NCBI GenBank assembly: GCA_964019335.1
Contig: OZ025690.1
Coordinates: forward strand, 1-64,000
Origin: Diplonema japonicum
Lineage: Eukaryota; Euglenozoa; Diplonemea; Diplonemida; Diplonemidae
Direction: 5' to 3'
DNA length: 64,000 nt
Shown in pieces: positions 1-9,827 of the stretch. A program made the translations under genes and the position numbers. Every line of letters starts with the position of its first letter. The stretch's first letter is position 1. The notes beneath the pieces were generated by a model, which was given only the letters and a program-made list of their open reading frames with translations, had not been told where the DNA came from and searched no databases.

Positions 1-560
1 CTTCTTATCCTCCTTCTGGGAGGAAACAAAGGGGGGGGAATCCACTTGGGGGGGGTTTGCAAGGGGGGGATTTACAAGAGGGGGGACAGATAAACCATAA
101 ATAGAAGAAGCAGAGGAAGGGGCGCTACCCTCTCTCGGGAGTGCACCCTTCCCTTTTTTTTTTTCTTATCCTCCTCCTGGGAGGGAACAAAGGGGGGGGG
201 ATCTACAAGGGGGGGGTTTACAAGGGGGGAATTTACAAGAGGGGGGACAGATAAACAAGAGAAAGAAGAAAAAGAAGAAGCGGAGGAAGGGGGGGAGTTT
301 ACAAGAGGGGAGACAGATAATCCAGAGATAGAAGAAGCAGAGGAAGGGGCGCTACCCTCTCTCGGGAGTGCACCCTTACCTATTTTTTTCTTGTCCTCCC
401 CCTGGGAAGAAACAAAGGGGGGGGGAATCTACAATGGGGGGGTTTACAAGGGGGGAATTTACAAGAGGGGGGACAGATAAACAAGAGAAAGAAGAACAAG
501 AAGAAGCGGAGGAAGGGGGGGAAGGGGCGCCTCCCTCTCTCGGGGACACCTCCTTCGCAC
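1..560. repeat. G-rich tandem repeat, three units
   Basis: Three imperfect units begin near 1, 166 and 388 and are about 165-220 bp long. Each carries a CTTRTCCTCC...GGGA start, several runs of 7-9 G separated by TCTAC or TTTAC AAG spacers, an ACAGATAAAC segment, a purine-rich GAAGAAGMGGAGGAAGG segment and, in the first two, a CTACCCTCTCTCGGGAGTGCACCC end. The third unit is read as coding sequence on the minus strand and supplies the proline-rich tail of the neighbouring AlkB-like gene. The first two units lie beyond that gene's stop codon. Confidence 0.85.
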
Positions 561-1424
561 TCTCTTTCCTTCTCCCCACAAACACAGTATTTTTTTTTTC
601 TATTTCCTCCACAGAGGACACAGAGGGGGAGGGGAGGGGCACGGGGCAGCCAACCGTCCGCAGGGTGATCGACACCCTGGAGCCCGAAGAACACCCTTCG
701 GGGATGTGGTGGGTCCATTCGTAGCGGGCCTCACCCTCCAGAATGGCCCAGGTGAAGGGAGGCACCAGGTACTTCGATACCCTGGACCCCTTCTTCAGGA
801 CCATCGTGGTCTCTGCGCCGTACGAGAGGATGAGGACCACTGGTCCCAACCTCACGTCGTCGGTGTGGTGGGCGATTCCACACCCAGGCTCGTATCGATT
901 TACGAGCACCTGGTCTGGGGTGATCCCCAGCCCCGCTGCGGTGGCCACCTCCGCCACCCAACCGGCCCCCTCTGGGATCGGGGTGGTGCGGCGCACTTTG
1001 GCACGGGCACCCACCCACCTGAAGCCAAATTGGAGGGTTTCCCTCCCTTTGTTCCCCGAAATGGACTCCCACCCCCCCGAGAGCAAGGTCTCTGGGTGGG
1101 TGGGAGCTGGGCCTGTTCTTAAGCCCGGGGGGTGGTCCCCTCCCGTACCCACCCTCCTTCTTTCTTTTTTTCCCCCCTCTCAGTCTTCAGGCGGGTGGCG
1201 GTGGCGGCTGCGGAATCGGGAGCGGGCGCGCTGGCTGCGGGTGGTTCTATTTTTTTATGTTTTTTATTATTTTTTACGACATCTAGAGGGGATCTAAGGG
1301 GAGGGGAGGGGTCATACTGCCCGGCCAGATTTCGGTCTGGTCGGGTGGTCGGCTTGGTCGGCGTCTCTCGTAGGCGTTCCTCCTGCGGGCGGCGGTCTCC
1401 GACGACGTTTCGTCTAGGGTCCAT
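376..1424 (-). CDS. AlkB-like 2-oxoglutarate/Fe(II) dioxygenase
   Basis: The region 640-1117 encodes a clear AlkB-type double-stranded beta-helix core: a substrate-side GRETLQFGFRW segment, NRYEPGCGIAHHTDD carrying the HxD iron ligands (about residue 175 of the spliced model), a distal histidine in EWTHHIPEG, and RVSITLRTV carrying the 2-oxoglutarate-binding arginine. The family removes alkyl groups from nucleic acids or, in some members, proteins; the substrate here cannot be told. The core frame has no upstream ATG. Removing a putative 35-nt intron (1118-1152, GTGGGT...AAG) joins it to a frame with an ATG at 1424 and gives a 337-aa model, but this donor is not the usual GTATG, so the N-terminus is uncertain. 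The C-terminal ~100 residues are low-complexity and encoded by the tandem repeat. A spliced-leader copy lies ~140 nt upstream of the ATG. Confidence 0.62.
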
Positions 1425-1565
1425 TTTTATTTTTTTTTTTTTTGTGTTGAGGGGGGAGGGGATCCTTTGCTAAACGGCAGGCGGGCCGGGCCGAAACAAC
1501 CCCCCCAGACGACGACGAACGGACACCGAGCGGACGCAGCAGGCACCAACAAAAACACAGACGAC

Positions 1566-1603
1566 CAATAAAGTACAGAAACTGTAGCTTTAGAATCGTT
1601 GGT
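1566..1603 (-). other. Spliced-leader exon copy 1
   Basis: The minus strand reads ACCAACGATTCTAAAGC followed by TACAGTTTCTGTACTTTATTG, 38 nt identical to copies at 3040 and 58054. The 3' half equals the conserved end of kinetoplastid/diplonemid spliced leaders. It is followed by GTCGTCTGTG, not by the GTATG donor used by introns in this window. Copy 2 has related sequence after it for about 30 nt, including GTGCCTGC. It is preceded by GGGTCCATTGTTATTTGC, a motif that also occurs at 2819-2840. It is probably a leader retained in a reverse-transcribed RNA rather than a working spliced-leader gene. Confidence 0.8.
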
Positions 1604-2002
1604 TTTTTTGGCAAATAACAATGGACCCACCCGTGCGAAACTAGGGGGAGAGGATATCGGGGTGCACGGCGGAGTGAACAAGGGACGGGAAAGGCTTTTT
1701 TTATTTACTTTCGTTCTTTCTCGTTCACTGGGAACCAAGGAGAGGTAGGGGGGGAAAAAGGTGAAAAGAAGTTCAAGAAAGTTGGGGGGGGTGGGAGGGC
1801 TATCGAAACTTGAGAGGAAGAGATGGAGGAGGGAAAAAGAATTAATTAATTTTTTTTTTTTTTTAAAACCTAGAACCCATATCAAACAATCTTTTTCATT
1901 TTCTTTCTTTTAAACTTTTAAACTAGGAAGATTAAAAATTTTAAGATAGAAAGAAAAATAAGAAAAAGAAACAACAAAAAAAAAAAAAAAAATTTTTTTT
2001 TT

Positions 2003-2229
2003 AAAAAGGGGGACTTGAGAAAATAAATAAAAAGGGGGACTTGAGAAAATAAATAAAAAGGGGGACTTGAGAAAATAAATAAAAAGGGGGACTTGAGAAA
2101 ATAAATAAAAAGGGGGACTTGAGAAAATAAATAAAAAGGGGGACTTGAGAAAATAAATAAAAAGGGGGACTTGAGAAAATAAATAAAAAGGGGGACTTGA
2201 GAAAATAAATAAAAAGGGGGACTTGAGAA
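2003..2229. repeat. 26-bp perfect tandem array
   Basis: The unit AAAAAGGGGGACTTGAGAAA plus ATAAAT is repeated with exact 26-bp spacing; GGGGG falls at 2008, 2034, 2060 and so on to 2216, giving nine copies with no visible difference between units. There are no spacers, so this is a minisatellite and not a CRISPR array. Long open frames across it come from the repeat alone. Confidence 0.95.
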
Positions 2230-2257
2230 TGTTTTTTTTTTTTTTTTTTTCTTCAAA

Positions 2258-2415
2258 AGACACACAAGGCACACAGGCACAGACGCAAACACACGCACGC
2301 ACACAGACACATACACAGACCACGCACGCGCACAGACACACCACGCAGATAAATGCAAGCACACAGACCCATACACGCACCCGCACAGACACACACACAG
2401 ACACGCACACCCACA
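2258..2415. repeat. CA/CG-rich microsatellite-like stretch
   Basis: Irregular ACACAGACACGCAC-type sequence about 150 bp long, interrupted once by CAGATAAATGC. It gives spurious open frames on both strands. No gene is supported. Confidence 0.85.
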
Positions 2416-2468
2416 ATTCTAAAAAACCAAGTGATTGCTTTATTTCTCGTGCGGGTTAAACCCACCCG

Positions 2469-2770
2469 TCAGCGAACAAGCTGTAGAAGGAAAACTTCTA
2501 GTTAAACCAAAAATAAAAATAAAAAGGAGTCAACTTAAAGCCATCAGCAAACAAGCTGTAGGAAAACTTGTAGTTAAACCAAAGATAAAAATAAAAATAA
2601 AAGAGAATCAACTTAAAACCATCAGCAAGCAAGCTGTAGAAGGAAAACTTCTAGTTAAACCATAAGATAAAAAATAAAAAAGAATCACTCAAAACCATCA
2701 GCAAACAAGCTGTAGAAGGAAAACCCCTAGTTAAACCAAAAAGAAAAGAAACGGAAACCCAACAGCAAAC
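2469..2770. repeat. ~76-bp tandem repeat, four units
   Basis: Units begin at about 2470, 2545, 2623 and 2699 with CAGCRAACAAGCTGTAG followed by GAAAACTTCTAGTTAAACCA, an A-rich AAATAAAAATAAAA segment and CAACTTAAARCCAT. A truncated fifth start, CAGCAAACATG, is at 2762. It lies between two spliced-leader copies. Confidence 0.88.
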
Positions 2771-2854
2771 ATGTTTTAACAAAGGAACTTCAGGGGGAAA
2801 ACTCCCGGACCCCGTTTTTTGCAAATAACAATGGACCCAAAAGTCATAAATCTC

Positions 2855-3010
2855 AGTTGCGGCAGGGGCGGCTGCAGCGTTCAAGGCGGCAGGGGCGGCT
2901 GCGGCGATCGTGGTTGTGTCGGCCGTGGCTGCGGCAGGGGCGGCTGCGGCATTTGGGGCGGCAGGGTCGGCTGCGGCGTTCGACGGACGCAGCGGCAAAC
3001 CCAGGCAGAG
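2855..3010. repeat. GC-rich minisatellite (GGCAGGGGCGGCTGCGGC type)
   Basis: Several diverged 18-30 bp units built on GGCAGGGGCGGCTGCGGC lie directly downstream (minus strand) of spliced-leader copy 2. Translated on the minus strand they give an Ala/Pro-rich stretch, but there is no convincing gene. Confidence 0.7.
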
Positions 3011-3039
3011 GCGGCAGGCACCAGCAGAACACGAACGAC

Positions 3040-3077
3040 CAATAAAGTACAGAAACTGTAGCTTTAGAATCGTTGGT
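3040..3077 (-). other. Spliced-leader exon copy 2
   Basis: Identical to copy 1 over all 38 nt. On the minus strand it is directly preceded by a GCAAACCCGCAAACCCC simple repeat that forms the end of a degenerate LINE tail, and is followed by GTCGTTCGTGTTCTGCTGGTGCCTGC, related to the sequence after copy 1. No GTATG donor follows. Confidence 0.8.
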
Positions 3078-3515
3078 GGGGTTTGCGGGGTTTGCGGGTT
3101 TGCGGGTTTGCGATGGCCACGTCCATAGCCATTGGGCGGGAACCCCCCACCCCACCACGTCCGCAGGGCGCTGGATCAGCCCCGTCTTCTCCATCGTTGC
3201 GCTCACCCCGGCCCACTGACAGTGTCTGTGGATGGTCTCCTTGTGTCGTGCCTCGCAATCCTGGCGTTGCCGCATCCCTGGGCATGGTCACCCCATACGT
3301 CCACCCCCTCAGTCTTGCACCTCGGGTCGTGGCAGCTCTCACCCTGCTTGTAGACCGGAGCCCCCAACCACCACTTGATCAGAGCCCCAAACTCGTTGTC
3401 CGACAGCTGGTTGTGGAAGTCAGGCGTCGCCGTCAACCACGCCCCCGCATAGTGCATTGACTCCGACATCAACCTCGCTCTCGAGCGTGCATCTGCTTTC
3501 GCCAAGAGGAAGCTT
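3078..3515 (-). mobile_element. Degenerate 3' end of a LINE-type retrotransposon
   Basis: The minus strand encodes the region C-terminal to a LINE reverse transcriptase: ALIKWWLGAPVY, a CHDPRCKTEG pair of cysteines, GDHAQGCGNARIARHD with the usual His/Cys/Arg-His-Asp pattern, then after a frameshift near 3255 ETIHRHCQWAG and RPADVV. There is an in-frame stop at 3518-3520 and no reverse-transcriptase core upstream, so this is a 5'-truncated dead copy. Its end is a short (GCAAACC)n repeat that directly abuts spliced-leader copy 2. The family is recognised from its C-terminal pattern; the clade is not resolved. Confidence 0.72.
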
Positions 3516-3519
3516 CTCT

Positions 3520-4007
3520 ACCACCACGGCCAAATATCGTTGCAGCTCAAGACACAGGAGCCATCTTGTCCTGTGTAGCGGCTCAAAACCGTCCTGTGTG
3601 ACAATATAAATTCAAAGCGTCGTTTCAAGACGAATAAAGAGTAAAGAGTAAAGAGTAAAGGAAGGAGGAATTGAGACTGGGTCAAAACGGGTTTTAAACA
3701 AACAAGCAAGGGAAAATAACTTTTTTATAACTAGATGTCTTTGTTGTTCGCACAAGCAAAAAAGGTTTAAAAAAGTGGCGAAAGTTTTTTGCTCTGAACA
3801 AGTTGCATATAGTTGTAAAAACATTTTTTGAAAGATTAATATTTGTAACAAAAGATAATAAATATATGAGCTGAAGGAAGTCTTTGTGAGACGCTCCCTT
3901 GTTCTTCAAACAAATAAACAAAAAAAATAATAGTAGTAGAGAGGAGTTCATTAGTAATCAAGATATCAGGAACGTAGTTCCTCATAAGGATAATGTATTA
4001 AGATCAA

Positions 4008-4038
<31 letters not shown>

Positions 4039-4290
4039 AGTCGAGGTGAGAGCAAGAAAGGGGGGGAGAATGGCAAAAAGCAAATTATTGCTCTTAGAGA
4101 TTTTGTTCGCTTTCCTCCACGGGCTTTTCCTTTTTTTTTTCTCAAAAGCACGAGTGAACGTACGCTGTTTACCCCGTTCAGGACGAAAAATCTTTACCAA
4201 AAGAAAATGGGAAAGAGGAAAGGGACCTACCCCGTTGAGGCTAATAAGATCTGTGTTGCCACGAACACGTGCTCTCATAAGGGGGGGGAC
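3520..4290. other. Non-coding interval with a 30-nt G run
   Basis: No supported gene. It holds GTAAAGAGTAAAGAGTAAAG repeats near 3640, the dispersed repeat at 3861-3900 that is shared with 59055-59098, and an uninterrupted run of 30 G at 4008-4037. The open frames here are short and low-complexity. Confidence 0.6.
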
Positions 4291-4394
4291 CGGCTATACT
4301 GGCAAGAACGGGGAAACGTTTCCGTTTCCTTAGCCGTTTCCTTATTTCAAAAAAATGCTTGGAAACGCGTTTCTTGCCAGCATAGCCCTAGGGA
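4291..4394. mobile_element. MITE-like hairpin, GTTTCC family, copy A
   Basis: Terminal inverted repeats are GGCTATACTGGCAAGAACG at the left and, read from the right end inward, GGCTATGCTGGCAAGAAACG, with CCTAGG just outside the right repeat. The interior carries several GTTTCC/GGAAAC units. Related copies lie at 8796-8960 and 9828-9959. No transposase is present, so this is a non-autonomous element by inference. Confidence 0.65.
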
Positions 4395-4627
4395 GGAGGA
4401 GTCAAACAAAACTTCTTTTTTCTTTTCCTTATTTATCATGTCTGCTCGAGCTTCTTTCTTTCTTCTCTGCACATATTTCCTAAAGTAAAGGTATATTGCA
4501 TAACATGAAGGGTGGAATTTCGGGAGTTGAAATAACCAAAAATTACTTTGATCTTTTATTTTATCTTGTTCCCTCATCTTCTCCTATCCCTCTTTCACTT
4601 CTTTTATAGTAATACTCAGTTTTGAAA

Positions 4628-7600
4628 TTAGAGAACTGGCTCCACACCAGAGTGCCCGTCTGGGCAAACAGTGCTGCAACAGGCAACACCGGCGGAGGTC
4701 TGACCGCAGTCCCCAGCAGGCATACTGGGGCACCTGTCCTTGTCGGCAGACATGGTGCAGTAGTCGAGGGACCATTCCAACCCAGGTGCGGCAGTCCTGT
4801 CGTAGCTCACCTTCACGTAGTGGTCATGACCATTAGCAAGCGTGGACACAGCGGTGATGGACGTGATCTTCCCGTCCTTGAGTCTCGACAGTTGTGCTGG
4901 GCTGATGTGAACTTCGTGGCTGTGTCCGCCCCCGGACAGAAGCGTCAGGTCTGCTCCGTAGGCCTCCCACCGTGTCTCCTCCAAGATGCTCTTCAGGGCA
5001 GGGCTTTTCCCACCCACCAGAATCTCCTGGACTGCCTTAGTCTCCTTCCAGATTGTGTTACCGTACTCGTGTACAGGGAACATGGGATACCTCTGTCGCA
5101 CTCTCCCGATCCCATCGATCCCCGGGAACAGTATCCAGTGGCCAGACGCCCTCACCTCGCGCTCCTTCCCGTTCTTGTCCTCCACATAGGTGACCCCACC
5201 CGAGGTGTCCGCCGGGTCCACGTTCGTCGCATCCTTGAAGAAAGAAGCGGGTGTTTGGTAGAACAGGTTCTGTCTGCCCCCTTTGTACGGTTTGCCCTTT
5301 TGCCCGTTCCGCCCGTTTTCTGTCACTGAGTCGTAGTTCGGGTCAGATTTTGCAAAGTACTCGATGTTGTACGGGTTCCACTTCGTGAGCGGGGTGAGGT
5401 ATATAATCTCCAACGGGATGGCGTACGACCATCGCTGCTCCCAGCACTTTTTGTAGACGCATTTCCCTTTTGCCCACGCACACTTCGCCTCCACGGCCTC
5501 CCCGTCCAGCTCTGCCTTCTTCCAGTGAACATACTTGGAGCATGCGACCTTGGACTTCAATCCTCTGCATTCGGTTGTGCGATCCTTGTCGCGCTGCGAT
5601 GCTCGCTTCAGAGGGCCTTCGTCCAGCTTTGCGCACACCTTCTGCGGGTTCACCTTCTTGTGTGTGGTCTGTGCTGCGAACATGTAGTCGTTGAAGGCGC
5701 GCTTCTTCTCAGTTCGCCCCATCGCGTCTTTCTCGAGCATGGAGTAGTAGCGGCTGTATTTTGCTGTGTTCAACGCTTGACTTCCCTTGTATTCTCCACA
5801 TGTCGACCCGAAAGATGTGTCCACCAAGTCTCCGTTAGGGCCATCGAAACCAGAGACTTGCTCCATCAGCGAGTCGATGAACTCGAAGCCTGTCATTCCC
5901 TTCGGCCACGGTGCGTCTTCTTTCCACTTGCTTTCCTTAGTCGGGTTCAGGTCGAACACCGCATGTTTTGTCTTCGCTGTCATCTCACGCGTGGCAGGCT
6001 TGGAGAACCGCAGCTGTACGTGGAGATCGTTCCGCGCCCTGAAGCGCTTCGTGCTGATGTGCTGGTTCATGGGCTTGCAGCTGATGCGGTAGAACCACTG
6101 CGCGAGACGTGGCTCAAAGGTTTCATCGCCATTTTCCAACATGCTGCGGATGGCAGAAGGGAGGTACGGAAGGTTTTCTCGGTTGTTCTTCTGCCCGTTT
6201 TGGAACAGGAAGTTGTTCTTGTCGTTCAGGTCCGACCAGCTGTCTGCATCCACGTGGTGGCGTTCCGAAGCAAACGGTTCAGCGACGTCGTCGTGTGCTT
6301 CCACCCATGCCCCTTCTAGGTAGCATAGCACGGGCTTGAAGTAGTCGCGGAAATCACGATGCGTCACGTTCTGCGTATGGAAGGCGCGGAAGTACTCCCG
6401 CATCTCTGCTGCTTGCGCATTCGTGTTCCCTGCAGCCGTCACAGACGGTGGCACCTCAGGGAAGTCGATACCCTTTGCCTTCGGTGGCCATGAGGAAGTA
6501 AATTCCGTCACTGTCAGGCTGTTGTTGGGCTCTAAAAGCGAGTAGTCATTGTGCCGTGTAGTGAATTGCACTCCGTTCAAAACAGCACCGAACTCCCCCA
6601 TCCCCATAGTGTGGCGAGTGTTTGCATGATTGTGCATCCCAATAGCACCCCCCCCAGTAAAGCTGTTCGAGTGGTACGCGTGTGACCCCTGCCCGTAAGA
6701 GCGCACGAAGGTGACCCCTGACTGTCCTTGCTCGCGGACCCTTTGTTGGATTCTGGTTTCATAAGAGATCAACTGCCTTCCCATAGCGGCCACTGCCCCC
6801 TTCAGCCTGTCCACGGATGCCGAATCAGGGATCTGTCCAGGATTAGCCCCCAGCCCATAGGCAGCAGGGTCGTACAATGGACACTCTGCCATCACCTCTT
6901 CTGTGGGGTTCAGCACTTGCACTTCCAGCCTCACGTTTCTGCCCCATCCCTTTGGCATCGAGCTCACCACTCCGAACGGCGTCACCGTATTGTCCCAGCA
7001 GTACTCCCTCCTGCTGGGGTCTGGTTTTCCCAAAGTTGTTGATCCAAAGTAGTGGCTTCCAACTGTGTCAAGTTCCAAGCTGAAGTTCTTGCCTGCCATT
7101 TCCAGTCCCTCGAAATCTTTCTGCCCAGCAAGCAAGTCCGCACGGTCGAAGTCACATTCTTTGAACGCTTTCTCATCTTTGAATTTCCACAAATCGATCT
7201 TGCTGGACCCACGCCAGACACCAACTCGTCCCCAAGGTAGGCATACATCGCACCATTGTACATGTTCGTTGTCCACTTGCAAACATCGTCGTTGATGGTG
7301 GGGCGTGTCGGCATCGAAGGGTTTCCACTAGAGCTCCCAGCACGGGTGGCAGTCCCTCCGACCACGCACCTGTTGTTGGCGTTGCCCGCACTCCTGTACA
7401 CGTATCGTGTCACGGGAACGTAGACGGACGTCACGTTGGGTGTGATGGTGCAATAGCCATCCCTACCAGGGGGGCCTGCGATCCCGTTCGCCAGCTGTGT
7501 CAGATTTGCCACTTCTTCTCGGAGTTGCTGGATATCGTCCTGGTGGCCATTACTTCCACCGCAGCATGTTGCTGTCACATTCTCCAACTGCAAGGTCAAG

Positions 7601-7986
7601 TTGGCGACCTGCTCTTTGAGTCCGAGCATCATTTTCTCTAGTTCGCCAAGACGGTCGAGCACCTGAGGGCTTGTTGCGCTGTTCTTCCTCGTACGCGTCC
7701 ACGTCATTCCATTGCTCCAGCTGATCATCCCTTCACCATGCCAAGGCGAGGACTTCCCACGAAAGTCTAGAGCATGCAGAAGCCCGCCCACAGGTGTCAC
7801 AACGTCGCCGTCCACGCGAACCGTGCCGTACTTCGAAGCCAGCACACAGCCTGTTGCGTCAGCTGTGCTTGTCACCGTCATCAGGGCATCCGAAGCACTG
7901 TCATGCCACTTGCCGTCGAAGTCATCGCACCCTGCAGTCACTACACTGGCAGCCATGGTGGCTAAAAGCCCCCTAAGCAACATCAT
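4628..7986 (-). CDS. Large secreted protein with short collagen-like stretch
   Basis: A 1104-aa model in two exons. The first of two adjacent ATGs (7984-7986) starts a signal peptide, MMLLRGLLATMAASVVTAGC. A compact DGKW...TWTRT module of about 90 residues follows, then a coiled coil (LGELEKMMLGLKEQV) with N-glycosylation sites, a collagen-like GIAGPPGRDG, and a long His/Cys-containing region with GGHSHEV and NGHDHY histidine clusters and a Cys-rich end. I recognise no catalytic family. The two exon frames are bridged by a 44-nt intron (7203-7246, GTATGCC...CCAG); removing it yields NGA-IKIDLW and a frame-correct protein. A sequencing frameshift is the alternative, but donor, acceptor and length match the other introns here. 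It probably functions outside the cell or in the secretory pathway. Confidence 0.75.
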
Positions 7987-7989
7987 CGT

Positions 7990-8790
7990 TATGAAACTGT
8001 GAAGCTTGGGATGCAAAAAAAGTAATGGAAGAAAGAATATAACCCATGTCAAAGTACTTGATCTTCTTAGAGAGGAAAAAGGGAAACATGGTCCGAGACC
8101 TGCCGGTGACCAGTCGGCTTGAAGTGCCATCCCGCAGTTCCATTGTCTGACCTGTATTACTAACTGAAATGACCTTCATGTCAGGGAGTTGATTGTCACC
8201 ATGAAGAGCGGGCACACGAAGTTCGCGTTCGCTTTCGAGGCGCAGGGTACCCAATCACACAGCAGTCCTCCAGGGGCTGACCGTCACGGTGTCTTCCCTC
8301 CTGCACCCCCGAGAGCTTCCAGCACCTCGCCCGCCTTTTCCGCAATGGGGTCCGCCACGGCCCCCTGAAGGCATCTACCGTGTCCCCCTGCGACGTGGAC
8401 CCGTTGCGAAAGAAATATGAACGTTCGTTCAAAAAGATAAGTAAGGTGTCAGCTTGACCAAGACGAAGAAATAGGAGAAGTCAGAGTACAACTAGGGGAT
8501 TCGTGAGAAAGGAATGAACACATTCGGGATAACAACCCTGACACCCTGACAAAGTTGGCAATCCACAGTCATCATATGATAATATCCCATTATAGACTCA
8601 AAAAGGCTGCGTCGGCAGGTCGGGTTTGTTGTAGTTGCAATCAGGTTCCGGTCTTCAAGGAACAAGGTGTACCTCAAGTTCATCAACTGTACTCTGGTTT
8701 CGATCACGTGGCTCGTCCATAAGCTGCTCATACGATATTCAACAATAGGTCTGTGAACCTTTGCTCCATTTTTTCTTTTTCTGTGTTGCC
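7990..8790. other. Interval upstream of the secreted-protein gene
   Basis: The first part is presumably 5' leader of the secreted-protein gene. Between 8190 and 8740 there are short minus-strand frames in different phases with codon use resembling coding sequence but no family match and no clear splice structure. They could be remnants of a decayed gene. No feature is firmly supported. Confidence 0.4.
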
Positions 8791-8795
8791 AGCTG

Positions 8796-8960
8796 CCCGG
8801 CTATGCTGGCAGGAAACGTGGAAACGTTTCCGTTTCCGTTTCCGTTCCCGTTTCCATACTTTTCAAAATTCTTATGGAAGCGCGTTTCCGTTTCCGTTTC
8901 CGTTTCCCCTTTTTTCAAAAAATGCATGGAAACGCGTTTCCATGCCAGCATAGCCCTAGG
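8796..8960. mobile_element. MITE-like hairpin, GTTTCC family, copy B
   Basis: The left end is CCGGCTATGCTGGCAGGAAACG; the right end, read inward, is CCTAGGGCTATGCTGGCATG followed by GAAACGCG. The interior is dominated by (GTTTCC)n on both arms separated by a TTTTCAAAA-type centre. It directly touches a second type of inverted-repeat element at its right CCTAGG. Confidence 0.68.
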
Positions 8961-9628
8961 CATAGTGGTGAGACGACTCGCATGCGAGAATGCGAGTCGT
9001 ATTCTCGCACCAAATTCTCGCACATTCTCGCATGCGAGAATTTTTTTGGCTGAAACTTCAACAGGGAAAGCTAGGTGCCTGAGTGTCAAAATCTTCTAAG
9101 GACCTCAACAGGCAGTGCTTTGCCCCGTGGTGCAGGGGTTCATAGACGGGTGGGCGATGTTGTGTTTGGTCGCAGGCACCACCAACCACCAAGCAGCAAA
9201 CACGCCTTCTCAGCATCCCATTGGTGGAGCTCGCGCATGAAGATACCGACACCAGACACGCTGCTGTCACAGGGGCCCGGATTCGAGAAGGAGACAAGGG
9301 ATCGAGAAGAGTGAAGCAAAGCATCGAAAAGACCCTGTTGCCGTTAAACACAGACGCCACCAGTGCCAAACATTTCTGGGCTGGTCGGGTACTCAAAGGA
9401 ACCCCTCCTATCAAGGAGGGTGAATCACACACGGGGGCGGACGTGAACGCACTGATCGCGTTAGTTCGGGAGGAGTATGAAGGTCGAGGGGGGGTTATTT
9501 TTGACACATGCACACCTGAAGTGCACACTAGCATGTGCGAGAATCGTGCGAGAATGCGAGTCGTTTTGCGAGAATTTCGGCTCAGATTTTTTTTGTGCGA
9601 GAATGCGACTCGCACCACCACTATGCCT
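8957..9628. mobile_element. Non-autonomous TIR element with GCGAGAATGCGAGTC subterminal repeats
   Basis: The left terminus AGGCATAGTGGTGAGACGAC and the right terminus, read inward, AGGCATAGTGGTGGTGCGAG form a 13-bp perfect terminal inverted repeat 672 bp apart. Inside each end are several CGAGAATGCGAGTCG and TTCTCGCA units in both orientations. The middle has open frames on both strands (plus 9221-9640, minus 9058-9621) without recognisable domains and without transposase motifs. It may be a captured gene piece. A run of more than 20 G follows the right end. Confidence 0.62.
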
Positions 9629-9827
9629 GGGGGGGGGGGGGGGGGGGGGGGTCATATTAGCATAGATAAAGTCACTTTAGACGCTTTATTGTAGCCAGAA
9701 GCAATCTATTGAAAATTGCCCGATGTGGTTGTTGTCCAGGCGGGCATACTTTACCCTACGCACACAATTTTGAGAAAATTTCAACTTTTTTTCATGCACC
9801 AAGAAACTACCAAGTTTCAACAAATGC

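Noticed and set aside
1566-1603. Functional SL-RNA gene at a leader copy
   Set aside because: No GTATG donor, no clear Sm site and no short T-terminated intron follow any of the three copies; upstream flanks are unrelated.
2003-2229. Regularly spaced repeats as a CRISPR array
   Set aside because: Units are contiguous with no spacers, and the surrounding genome is eukaryotic.
7190-7260. Sequencing frameshift or programmed frameshift in the secreted-protein gene
   Set aside because: A 44-nt GTATG...CAG intron of the right phase explains the change and matches 25 other introns; a frameshift needs an extra assumption.
9221-9694. Plus-strand ORF inside the TIR element as a transposase
   Set aside because: No DDE-like spacing or known motif; it includes the subterminal repeats and the terminal G run.
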